Assembly: GCF_032191465.1 (NCBI RefSeq)
Contig: NZ_JAQOUE010000001.1
Location: forward strand, 124,001 to 188,000
Length of the DNA stretch: 64,000 nucleotides
Origin: Candidatus Nitronereus thalassa
Lineage (GTDB): Bacteria > Nitrospirota > Nitrospiria > Nitrospirales > UBA8639
Reading direction: 5' to 3'
A program made the translations under genes and the position numbers. This document shows, one piece after another, positions 30,353 through 38,309 of the stretch (positions are counted from its first letter, which is position 1; every line of letters starts with the position of its first letter). The notes under the pieces were generated by a model that searched no databases, was not told the DNA's origin, and saw nothing but the letters and a program-made list of their open reading frames with translations.

Positions 30353-30778
30353 ATGGCAACGCAAGCGATTGCGGGATTCAAGGGCCAGGTGCTGCTGTCC
30401 ACCGACGGCGGCACGGCCTACAACAAAGTGGCGGAGTTGCGTGAAGTCACGCTCACGGTGGAGGCCGACACCATCGACGCCAGCAGCCATGCGGCCAATG
30501 GCTGGAAAGAAAACATCAACGGCCTCAAGCAATGGAGTGCCAGCGCCGAGGCGCTGTTCGTCAATGACGACACGTATCTGCAGTCGCTGTTCGATGCCCT
30601 GCTCAACGAGACCACGCTCAAGTTCCGATTCGTGGCCGAAGAAAGCGCGGGCCAAAAAAAATGGGAGGGCGATGGCATTGTCACCTCGTTTGAATTTTCC
30701 ATGCCGCAGGACGATGCCGTGGGCGCGTCCTTTGAAATTTTGGGCAGCGGCGCCCTCACGCAAGGCACGCAATCCTGA
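30353..30778 (+). CDS. Major tail tube protein
   Basis: 141 residues. ATQAIAGFKGQVLLSTDGGT, then VAELREVTLTVEADTIDASS, WKENINGLKQWSASAEALFV and GDGIVTSFEFSMPQDDAVGA follow the TP901-1/lambda gpV-like tube fold (phage_tail_2 family). GGGAG lies before ATG 30353. It would polymerise as hexamer rings of the siphovirus tail. Confidence 0.85.
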   Translation: MATQAIAGFKGQVLLSTDGGTAYNKVAELREVTLTVEADTIDASSHAANGWKENINGLKQWSASAEALFVNDDTYLQSLFDALLNETTLKFRFVAEESAGQKKWEGDGIVTSFEFSMPQDDAVGASFEILGSGALTQGTQS

Positions 30779-30856
30779 TCGGTGTGACCCTGAGACCCTC
30801 GTCTCTCGCGGGGTGCACACTGTTGACCATCGCGAGGGACGAGACCAGGAGACCAC

Positions 30857-31210
30857 ATGACCGAATCACGAGGAGTGAAGTTTGAACTGGAGCTGGATCG
30901 CCCGCGCACGTTCACGTTGACGATGGGCAACATCTACAGGACCGAGAAATTGTCCGGGCAATCCTTTTTTCGCGGCCAGATCGGGCTGACGGATCTGGTG
31001 CCGCTGTTGTTTGCCTGCCAAAACCCCGGCGGCCCACGGCTCAAGATGGAGGCCATCCCGGACCTGATTGCCCATGCCGGCATGGCCAAAGTGTTTGGGG
31101 TGGTGGCGGATGCCATCAGCGACTTTTTGGGCGAGGAGGCCGAGGTCGGCGCGGGGGAGTCTGCTGGGGCGACGGCGACGGCTCCGACCCCGGACGGCCA
31201 GGATCATTAA
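30857..31210 (+). CDS. Tail assembly chaperone G-like
   Basis: 117 residues. VKFELELDRPRTFTLTMGNI and YRTEKLSGQSFF, then the helical IGLTDLVPLLFACQNPGGP and an acidic, Ala/Thr-rich tail. In siphoviruses the G protein lies between tube and tape measure and is extended by a -1 frameshift to GT. Here the following frame (see 31237-31638) is open in the -1 register well upstream, which supports the same arrangement. Confidence 0.75.
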   Translation: MTESRGVKFELELDRPRTFTLTMGNIYRTEKLSGQSFFRGQIGLTDLVPLLFACQNPGGPRLKMEAIPDLIAHAGMAKVFGVVADAISDFLGEEAEVGAGESAGATATAPTPDGQDH

Positions 31211-31236
31211 AACCACGCGGCTTTGATTGGCCGGAG

Positions 31237-31638
31237 TTGCGCAAGATCGCATACGGCCCGCTGGCGTTGAAGCCGTGGGAGTTCGAGGCGCTCACGTATG
31301 CCGAGTTTCACCAGATGATCAAAGGCTATTTATGGCGCGTTGAAGACGAGGATCTTCGGCTCGACGAGCGCGACAGTTGGCGCATCGCCCATCTGACGGC
31401 GCCCCATGTGAAACGGAAACCGAATGTCAAGAAATTGTTCGAGGAGCGACGCAAACGCCATGACCAGAAACCCGACCATTCGCCGCGCGATGCCGAGGCC
31501 AAACTGGAGGCGGCCTTGAGCAGCGCCGGATCCAAACGGATGAGCCCGGCCGACCGCGCCCGCGAGCTGGACAAAATCAAAGCCGCGCTCGCGCGCCGCC
31601 GGCAAACACCATCACCCAGCACGGCACCGAAAGACTGA
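31237..31638 (+). CDS. T extension of the GT tail chaperone, reached by -1 frameshift
   Basis: The frame is in the -1 register relative to the G gene and has no good start; its open part extends upstream of 31120. FDWPELRKIAYGPLALKPWE, FEALTYAEFHQMIKGYLWR is the classic T-domain pattern. The remainder is basic and helical. Candidate slip sites are the T5 run at 31124-31128 and the G5 run at 31153-31157. A TTG at 31237 is the only start-like codon, so frameshifting is the likelier route. Confidence 0.7.
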   Translation: MRKIAYGPLALKPWEFEALTYAEFHQMIKGYLWRVEDEDLRLDERDSWRIAHLTAPHVKRKPNVKKLFEERRKRHDQKPDHSPRDAEAKLEAALSSAGSKRMSPADRARELDKIKAALARRRQTPSPSTAPKD

Positions 31639-31639
31639 C

Positions 31640-34258
31640 ATGGCCACGACGAAAGAAATTTTCATCCGCATCGGCTCGGAGTTTTCGGAGGTCTTTGGCG
31701 ACCTCGACAAACTCCAGAACAAGCTGAAGCGAAACGGCGAGCAGTTGACCTCGATCGGCAAGAAAATGTCGGTGGGCATCACGCTGCCGTTGGCCGCCAT
31801 GGGCGCGGGGGCGCTCGCCATGTCCACCGATTTCAATGCGGCCATGGCGAACGTGGCGACGTTGATCCCCGGCAACATCGAGCGCGTGCAGGAGTTGAAA
31901 TCCACGGTGCAGGACATGGCCGTGGGCGTGGGCAAAAGCACGGACGATCTGGCGGGCGGCTTGTTTCAGGTGATCTCGGCGTTTGGGGATTCGGCGGAGA
32001 CCGCCCAGGTGTTGCAGATCAATGCCGAGGCCGCGGCCGCGGGGCTCGCCACGACCACGGACGCGATCAATCTCACCAGTGCGGTCACGAAAGCCTATGG
32101 CGACACGAGTGCCGAGGCGGTGCAACGGGTGGCCGATCTCGCCTTTCAAACCAACAAACTCGGACAGACCACGTTCCCGGAGATGGCCGCCACCATGGGG
32201 CGCGTGGTGCCGCTGGCCAAAGCCTTGAACGTGACCCAGGAGGAGCTGTTCGGCTCCATGGCCACGCTCACGGGCGTCACAGGCAACACGGCGGAGGTGA
32301 CGACACAGCTCCGCGCCACGTATCAGGCGATTCTCAAACCCACCAAAGATATGTCGGGGGCGATCCTGCGAATTTCGGAGGGCATGATTGAAAGCGGCGA
32401 ATTGACCGGGCCGCTGGTGGATCAACTCAATGAATTGAAGCGGGAGTTTGTCGCGGTCAATACGGAGCTGGATGCGGCATTCGCGGCGGGGGACAAGGGG
32501 GCCGCCAAGGAGCTGGAAAAGCAGCTCGGGGATATCTCCAAACAAATGAATGAAGTGTCCGGCGGGATGGGGGCCGGGATTGTGCAGGCCAAAGGTTTTC
32601 AGGAGACGTTGAAGCTCATCGCGGCGGAGGCGGATGGCAACAGCAACAAGTTGGGGCAGTTGTTTGGGTCGGTGGAGGCCATCGGGGCGGTGCTCGCGTT
32701 GACCGGATCGCAGGCCGACAATCTGGCCACCAAAACCGCCGCCATGTCCGAGGTCTCGGGCGCGGCCGGCGAGGCATTCAAAGAACAATCCGAGGGCATC
32801 AACAAAACCGGGTTTGCCATGGCGCAGGCGCAGCAAAAACTCGCGGTGCTCACGCAGGGCCTGGGGGATGAATTGGCGCCGGTGATGTTGTCGGTCGTCA
32901 ATGCGGTCGCACCGTTGATCCAGGGCCTGCGCAATGTCCTGACGTGGTTTGCCAGTTTGGATGAGGGCGTGAAACAGACGGTCATCATTTTCACCGGCGC
33001 GTTTGCGGCCTCCGGCCCCATCCTGGTGGCGGTGGGCACGTTGATGACGTTGCTCGCCGGCATCACCGCGCCGATTTTGGTGGGCGGCGCGATCATCGTG
33101 GGCATTGCCGCGGGCGTGGCGGCGATCGTCGCCAATTGGGACCGGATCAAACAGATTCCGGCCGTCGTGCAAAAGATGGTGGAGGACGTGAAAACGTGGA
33201 TGGTCGACAAACTCCAATCCCTCATCGTGCAGCCGGTGAAAGAGAAAATCGAGGCGGTGACGGGCTTTTTCAAAACCATGTTTGACAAGGTCGTGGGCGG
33301 GTCGTTTGTGCCGGACATGGTGCGCGGCATTGGGCAATGGATGGGGCCGGGGTTGCAGCAGAACATGGTGCAGCCGGCCATGCAGGCCACCGGGCAGACG
33401 TCGTTGCTGTTTCAGCAGATGACGGTGACGACGGCCGAGGCGTTGCGAGGCTTGCAGGAATCGGCGGTGTTCACGTTCGGGGCGATCCGCACGAATTTTG
33501 TGAACACGCTCGTCGGCATGATCGCGGGCACGACGACGTTCGTGGAATTTTTAAACCAGCTCTGGCAGACGATTCTGGCGGGGGCGCTCAATGTGATTTT
33601 GTCCATCGGTCTGCAATGGGCGTTGGGGCAGTTGCTCCAGCAGCAACAGGCGGCAGAGACCCTCGGCGTGTTCACCGCCGTGGAGGCGGCGAAGACGGCG
33701 ATCTTTGGGGCGGAAGAGACGGCACGGCTTGGCATCATGCTGGCCACGAATCAGGCCATGCTGGCGGCGGTGTTTGCCACCATTGGCGGCATGACGGCGG
33801 TGGGCAATGCGGCCCTGGGCATTTTGGCAGCGGCGCTGGCCGCGGTGGTGAGTTTTCTGTTGGCGGTGGCCTCGGCGGTGGCGGGCATTCCGATTGTGGG
33901 ACAAGTGCTGGCTGGCATTCTCATTGTGGGCGCCGGGGTGGCGGCCTTTCAGGGCGCGGCGGCCATTGCCGTGGGCGCGGCTGGCGTGCAGGCGGCGGCG
34001 GGCACGGCCATTGTGTCGGCCTCCACGGCGTTGTCCGGCATTCCGGTGTTTGACTCGGGCGGGATCACGACCGGGCCGACGTTGGCGATGCTCTCCAAGA
34101 ATCGCCGGAAAGAGGCGGTGATTCCGCTCGACCGGCTGGAATCCTTTGCGGGCGGTGGGGAGACCACCATCATCGTGGAAATGGATGGCCGGACGATCAT
34201 GAAACAGATCATGAAACATTTGCCGGGCGTGGTGCGGGTGCAGGGGGTGCCGCTCTGA
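31640..34258 (+). CDS. Tail tape measure protein
   Basis: 872 residues. The N-terminal coiled part (LDKLQNKLKRNGEQLTSIGK) is followed by a TP901-type core (FNAAMANVATLIPGNIERVQ, DLAGGLFQVISAFGDSAETA, FPEMAATMGRVVPLAKALNV, ATLTGVTGNTAEVTTQLRAT). Two long hydrophobic regions follow (GTLMTLLAGITAPILVGGAI; AVVSFLLAVASAVAGIPIVG). The C-terminal end has GPTLAMLSKNRRKEAVIPLD, common in tape measures. The length implies a tail of roughly 130 nm by the usual 1.5 angstrom per residue rule. Confidence 0.9.
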   Translation: MATTKEIFIRIGSEFSEVFGDLDKLQNKLKRNGEQLTSIGKKMSVGITLPLAAMGAGALAMSTDFNAAMANVATLIPGNIERVQELKSTVQDMAVGVGKSTDDLAGGLFQVISAFGDSAETAQVLQINAEAAAAGLATTTDAINLTSAVTKAYGDTSAEAVQRVADLAFQTNKLGQTTFPEMAATMGRVVPLAKALNVTQEELFGSMATLTGVTGNTAEVTTQLRATYQAILKPTKDMSGAILRISEGMIESGELTGPLVDQLNELKREFVAVNTELDAAFAAGDKGAAKELEKQLGDISKQMNEVSGGMGAGIVQAKGFQETLKLIAAEADGNSNKLGQLFGSVEAIGAVLALTGSQADNLATKTAAMSEVSGAAGEAFKEQSEGINKTGFAMAQAQQKLAVLTQGLGDELAPVMLSVVNAVAPLIQGLRNVLTWFASLDEGVKQTVIIFTGAFAASGPILVAVGTLMTLLAGITAPILVGGAIIVGIAAGVAAIVANWDRIKQIPAVVQKMVEDVKTWMVDKLQSLIVQPVKEKIEAVTGFFKTMFDKVVGGSFVPDMVRGIGQWMGPGLQQNMVQPAMQATGQTSLLFQQMTVTTAEALRGLQESAVFTFGAIRTNFVNTLVGMIAGTTTFVEFLNQLWQTILAGALNVILSIGLQWALGQLLQQQQAAETLGVFTAVEAAKTAIFGAEETARLGIMLATNQAMLAAVFATIGGMTAVGNAALGILAAALAAVVSFLLAVASAVAGIPIVGQVLAGILIVGAGVAAFQGAAAIAVGAAGVQAAAGTAIVSASTALSGIPVFDSGGITTGPTLAMLSKNRRKEAVIPLDRLESFAGGGETTIIVEMDGRTIMKQIMKHLPGVVRVQGVPL

Positions 34259-35700
34259 TGGCGCTGTCCCTGTTGATCGATGCGGTGGAACGATTCGGCC
34301 TGGTGCGGCCGGGCACGTTGACCTATACGGACGAGCTGCACACGCGCAGCAATCTGCAATGCCAGCTTGCGGTGACGAAAAGCGGCGGGGTGTATTGGCG
34401 GCCGGCGGTGGGCGAGCCGGTGACGCTGCTCGATGGGGCCACGAAAATTTTCGGCGGGTCGATCGAGCGCATCCGCCTCGACCAGCCGCCGGGGGTGGAC
34501 ACGCGATTGTTCATCACCGTGGAATGCGTGAGCTGGGATCAGATTGCCGATCGTCGGCTGGTGTCCAAAGACTATACGCAGGAGACGGTGCGCGACATTG
34601 TGCTGGATCTCATGACCGAGCACCTGGTGGACGAGGGCGTTTCCGAGGCGTCGATCGATGTGGGGCCGGTCATCGAGCGGCTGCCGTTCAATTTTAAATC
34701 CGTGACGGAGGCGTTCAACGAGATTGCGGAGCTGGTGGGGTTTGAATGGTGGATCGATGCGGACAAGGGCTTGCATTTTGTGGCCTGCGGCACGGAGCCG
34801 GCGCCGTCGAGTTTCACGAGCCGGGCGCAGTATCAAACCTTTCAGGTGACGAGCGAGCGCGCGGACTATCGCAACCGGCAATTCGTGCGCGCGGGACAGG
34901 ACAAAACGGAGGATCGCACCGAGGAGTTTGTGGGCGACAGCAAACGCCGCACGTTCAATCTGTCGTTTCCGGTGGCGGAAAAACCATCCAGTCTGAAAAT
35001 CAATGCCGGGGCGGAGCAGACGCTCGGGGTGCGCGGGATCGAGGGCGAGAGCACGGCGCAATGGTTCTATCAAATTGGCGCGACGGAGTTGAATCATTCG
35101 CAAAGCGAGACGGTGTTGACGGCCAGCGACACGGTGACGGTCATCTATAAAGGGTTTTTTCCGCTGCTGATTTTGAGCGAGGACCAGATTGAGATCACGG
35201 CGCGGGCGGCGGTCGAGGGTGGCACGGGCGTGTATGAGGCCATCGAGGACAAACAGGAGATTGATTCGGCCATTTTCGCGCTCGACCTGGGCGCGGGGCT
35301 GTTGCGCCGCAAGGGCTTGATTCCGCAGACGGTCTTGCTGTCGACCCTGACGGCGGGGTTTCGTGCGGGGCAGCTCGTGACCATCACGAATGCGGATTTC
35401 GGGGTGAACGGCGATTTTTTGATTGCGCGCGTGGAGTTTGGGTTGTTGGCCTCGGAGCCGCCGATCTTTGGGTATCGGTTGGAATGTTTGAGCGGCGAGG
35501 CGGTGGGCGGCTGGGCGGAGTTTTGGATGCGCATTGCCAATGCCGGCCGCAAGTTCGTGGTGCGCGAGAACGAGGTGCTGGGGCCGTTGATTTTCAATCA
35601 GGAGCCGTTGGATGCGACGGAGGATTTCACGGTGCAGTCGCAGGCGGCGGCCTGTGGGGAGGTGGACGTGGATGAAATCGGGATGGCGGAGGTGTGTTGA
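34258..35700 (+). CDS. Tail hub/baseplate protein
   Basis: 480 residues, overlapping the tape measure stop (TGATG). GVYWRPAVGEPVTLLDGATK, then FGGSIERIRLD and WDQIADRRLVSKDYTQETVR are like the barrel domains of gp27-type hub proteins. EAFNEIAELVGFEWWIDADK, then GLHFVACG continues this pattern. The C-terminal part includes LRRKGLIPQTVLLSTLTAGF. It should form the ring at the tail tip that holds fibres. Confidence 0.7.
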   Translation: MALSLLIDAVERFGLVRPGTLTYTDELHTRSNLQCQLAVTKSGGVYWRPAVGEPVTLLDGATKIFGGSIERIRLDQPPGVDTRLFITVECVSWDQIADRRLVSKDYTQETVRDIVLDLMTEHLVDEGVSEASIDVGPVIERLPFNFKSVTEAFNEIAELVGFEWWIDADKGLHFVACGTEPAPSSFTSRAQYQTFQVTSERADYRNRQFVRAGQDKTEDRTEEFVGDSKRRTFNLSFPVAEKPSSLKINAGAEQTLGVRGIEGESTAQWFYQIGATELNHSQSETVLTASDTVTVIYKGFFPLLILSEDQIEITARAAVEGGTGVYEAIEDKQEIDSAIFALDLGAGLLRRKGLIPQTVLLSTLTAGFRAGQLVTITNADFGVNGDFLIARVEFGLLASEPPIFGYRLECLSGEAVGGWAEFWMRIANAGRKFVVRENEVLGPLIFNQEPLDATEDFTVQSQAAACGEVDVDEIGMAEVC

Positions 35701-36260
35701 TGCGAAATTGTCCGCAATGTGCGCGGCGTCTGGAGGTGCCGGTGACGCGCGAGCGGCTGGTGCCCATCGGGCGGGTGTCTATGGAAATTGTGGAGGCGGC
35801 GCCGTTGCTGGCGCTGGCACGCGCGCAGGGGGTTTCTGAATGCGAGGCGTTCGATCAATTGCTGGGCGCCGGGCGGCTGCCGCTGGTCGACTCTTTGTTT
35901 TCGTACAACAAGGTGGTGGCCAAAGGGCGTCGCTATATCGGCGATTGTTTGCGCGGGGTGCCGCCGCCCACGCATGTGGCGGTGGGCACGGACAACACGG
36001 CGCCGGTGGATGGCGACACGGCCCTGGTGGCCGAGGTGTTTCGGGACGTGATCACGCAGCGCCTGGCGGTGACGGATGGCGCGCGGCTCCGGTTTTTTCT
36101 GCCCAGCACGGCGGCCAACGGCAACACGCTGCGCGAGGCCGCGGTGTTTGGTCCGCAGCCGGGCTCGACGATCCTGTCGCGCGTGACGTATTCGGACATT
36201 GTGAAGAATTCCACGATTGCCGTGAACTATACCTGGGAAATTGTGTTTTCCGAACCGTGA
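35700..36260 (+). CDS. Distal tail/virion protein with N-terminal CxxC
   Basis: 186 residues beginning MRNCPQCARRLEVPVTRERL. The C-terminal domain has HVAVGTDNTAPVDGDTALVA, then EVFRDVITQRLAVTDG, RLRFFLPSTAANGNTLREAA and VTYSDIVKNSTIAVNYTWEI, a pattern seen from memory in phage tail or fibre-associated proteins (aVGtg...p...D..L..E..R). It starts on the stop of the hub gene. Role inferred. Confidence 0.6.
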   Translation: MRNCPQCARRLEVPVTRERLVPIGRVSMEIVEAAPLLALARAQGVSECEAFDQLLGAGRLPLVDSLFSYNKVVAKGRRYIGDCLRGVPPPTHVAVGTDNTAPVDGDTALVAEVFRDVITQRLAVTDGARLRFFLPSTAANGNTLREAAVFGPQPGSTILSRVTYSDIVKNSTIAVNYTWEIVFSEP

Positions 36261-36308
36261 GGCCTGCGGCGCCGCACGGCGGCGCCGCCTGACATACAAG
36301 GAGAGTCC

Positions 36309-37544
36309 ATGGGAACGATTGTCTGGCCGAGTGCGAATGATGTGGGCGTGGTCGCCGGCGCTGGCGTGAAACTGTGGGAGCGACGGCTCTGCGAGCAGGT
36401 GCGGACGTTGCTCGATCGCGATTTCATTGTCTCCGGGTTCACGCTGCCCAGCTCGGATGCGGATTTGACGATCGACGTGGCGGCGGGGCTGGCGCACATC
36501 GATGGGCACATTGTCGATATTGATACGGCCACGGCGGTGGTGTGTACGGCCAGTCAAACCAATCATATTTTTCTGAAGCTCACGAAAGACATGGCGGGCA
36601 ATGTGTTGACGGCGGAGTTTGAGGTCAACACCACGGGCACGGCGCCGGCGGACAGTGTGAAGATCGGCACGGCCACCACCAGCGGCTCGGCGGTGACGTC
36701 CACGGTCGACTTGCGGGTGTTGAGCCCGTTCGGCCTGTCGTCCACGCCGCGCGCCACGGGTGCCGGCAGCACGCAGGCCCATGAGGGCACGGTGGTGATT
36801 TCGTCGAACACCAATCTGAGCGGAGTGCATTTTTACAACAATTTGACGGTGAATGCCGGCGTGACCATCACGGTGCCGGCGGGTGGGCTGCGCCTGGTGT
36901 TGATCGCCTCAGAATCCATCACTCTCAATGGGAAAATTAATGCAAAAGGCGCGGGTGGCGCGGGTGGTGCCCCTTCGACGACCAATGGCAACCCAGGGCA
37001 ACCCGGGACAGATCAGGCTGGTGGTGGCGGTGGTGGCGGGCATCTGCAAGGACAAGCCGGGAATGGTGGAGCATCTATTTGTCATAACTTTACCAAACGG
37101 GCCGGAGGGGCCGGAGGGGGTGTTTCCACAGATGGGACGGCCGCGACTTCATTGACGGGAAGTCAGGCTCTAGTCGGGTTCGACCCATTCTTTCTCTTTG
37201 GCGGCGCGGGTGGTGGTGGTGGTGGTGCTTCTTCAGGGTCCGCTTGCGCTGGTGGCGGGAATGGCGGAGGAAGTGTTGTTTTAATTGCTCCCTCAATCAT
37301 CTTTGGCGCTAGTTCCGAAATAGATAGTAGCGGAAACAATGGTCCCAATGGCGGCACTGCATCTACAAACTCTGGTGGTGGTGGAGGGGGCGGTGCGGGA
37401 AATATCTATATCATTGCCAAAGCCATTGCGGACAGTGGGATGACCTTTACTATGAATGGTGGGGCTGGCGGGGCTGAAGGGTCACCGTCTCCCGGGAATG
37501 GCGCAGCCGGCGCAAACGGATTTCGCCAAATTAACATTTCTTGA
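36309..37544 (+). CDS. Receptor-binding tail fibre with glycine-rich tip
   Basis: 411 residues, with AAGGAGA before ATG 36309. Residues 1-160 form a virion-binding part (SDADLTIDVAAGLAHIDGHI, VDIDTATAVVCTASQTNHIF). From about 200 on there are five or more glycine-rich stretches (GAGGAGGAPSTTNGNPGQPG, GGGGGGGHLQGQAGNGG, GGAGGGGGGASSGSACAGGG, NSGGGGGGGAGNIYIIAKAI). Such runs in phage adhesins like gp38 of T-even phage S16 form polyglycine II sandwiches that carry the receptor loops. Base composition and codon use drop to lower GC from about 36.9 kb, pointing to exchange of the tip. Confidence 0.75.
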   Translation: MGTIVWPSANDVGVVAGAGVKLWERRLCEQVRTLLDRDFIVSGFTLPSSDADLTIDVAAGLAHIDGHIVDIDTATAVVCTASQTNHIFLKLTKDMAGNVLTAEFEVNTTGTAPADSVKIGTATTSGSAVTSTVDLRVLSPFGLSSTPRATGAGSTQAHEGTVVISSNTNLSGVHFYNNLTVNAGVTITVPAGGLRLVLIASESITLNGKINAKGAGGAGGAPSTTNGNPGQPGTDQAGGGGGGGHLQGQAGNGGASICHNFTKRAGGAGGGVSTDGTAATSLTGSQALVGFDPFFLFGGAGGGGGGASSGSACAGGGNGGGSVVLIAPSIIFGASSEIDSSGNNGPNGGTASTNSGGGGGGGAGNIYIIAKAIADSGMTFTMNGGAGGAEGSPSPGNGAAGANGFRQINIS

Positions 37545-37549
37545 GGCCT

Positions 37550-37846
37550 ATGACATTTAAAATTCGCAATATCAAGAGCCCGTTGTATACGCGGATGGTG
37601 GAGTCCGAGGACGGTGTGCGCTTTTTCGTGCCGCACCCCAACGCGCCAGATGTGGAGCTGGCCTATCCCAAACGTGCCTGGGAGCGTATGCCGGCCGTGG
37701 CGCTGGAGGATGTCACCGCCGACACGGTGTTCGACAAGGGCCGGTTTGTGTGGCAAGGGCGCACCATCACGGAGAAAGATTTGGTTTCGGGCGCGTTCCA
37801 GGTGGTGGCTGATGCGGGCGGCTTTAAAATTTTGCGGAAGGTATAG
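37550..37846 (+). CDS. Small fibre-linked protein
   Basis: 98 residues. MTFKIRNIKSPLYTRMVESE, then DGVRFFVPHPNAPDVELAYP, KRAWERMPAV and FQVVADAGGFKIL. It follows the fibre gene after a 5-base gap and may be a chaperone or capping protein of the fibre. Not recognised. Confidence 0.5.
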   Translation: MTFKIRNIKSPLYTRMVESEDGVRFFVPHPNAPDVELAYPKRAWERMPAVALEDVTADTVFDKGRFVWQGRTITEKDLVSGAFQVVADAGGFKILRKV

Positions 37847-37850
37847 ACGG

Positions 37851-37943
37851 ATGGGCGGTCACCCTTTGCCGCCAGGTCTCACGTTTGGCCTGTTTCTTTT
37901 TGTCCTCATCAGCCTGTTGTATCTGTTTGGTGTGCTCGAGTGA
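37851..37943 (+). CDS. Possible 30-residue membrane peptide
   Basis: The frame MGGHPLPPGLTFGLFLFVLI, then SLLYLFGVLE contains one clear membrane helix. It is the last frame before the right phage end. GGAAGG is about 15 bases upstream of ATG 37851. Small size keeps confidence low. Confidence 0.35.
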   Translation: MGGHPLPPGLTFGLFLFVLISLLYLFGVLE

Positions 37944-38309
37944 GGGCACGGTCATGGCCAGTTAAATGGCCGTTCAACGACCCGTCAATGTCTCCATACA
38001 ATGGCGTATGGGGCCGAGGCTGAAAAGTTTCGCAGGGTCGGATGGATCTTTGAAATAGCCTGACCAGCGACGTTCAGGAACCCGCCACAGGGCGATGAGG
38101 GAAAGGGCTTTGAGTTCTTGCCCTTTTGGTGCGTCTGGACGACAGATCAGCAAAAATGGCCGGTAGTCATTCTCAAATTATATGGAAAAATTTCTCAAAT
38201 TATTTGGCGCGCTATAATTATGTAGGGAAATACGTTGAATTGTATCTGATTGGATACGCGCTTTTATCTAAAAAGATACTACTTTTTGCTAAAGCGGAAG
38301 GCGGAACCG
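37944..38309. other. Right phage end and junction to host DNA
   Basis: No gene. At 37956-37980 lie GGCCAGTTAAATGGCC and CGTTCAACG, small palindromes of which the second recurs in the terminator at 15714. GC content falls sharply after about 38.13 kb. Two direct repeats (next entry) may be transposase sites. The exact phage end and the target duplication cannot be fixed without the left end. Confidence 0.6.
38170..38207 (+). repeat. Direct repeats with 22-bp period, possible transposase-binding sites
   Basis: TTCTCAAATTATATGG (38170-38185) and TTCTCAAATTATTTGG (38192-38207) differ at one base and lie 22 bases apart. In Mu the end sites R1 and R2 are 22-bp units in tandem, so spacing and place fit. 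Binding is inferred. Confidence 0.5.

Noticed and set aside
31577-33337. Long leftward frame opposite the tape measure gene
   Set aside because: His/Arg-rich shadow of a GC-rich gene with no domain; the tape measure frame is clearly the coding one.
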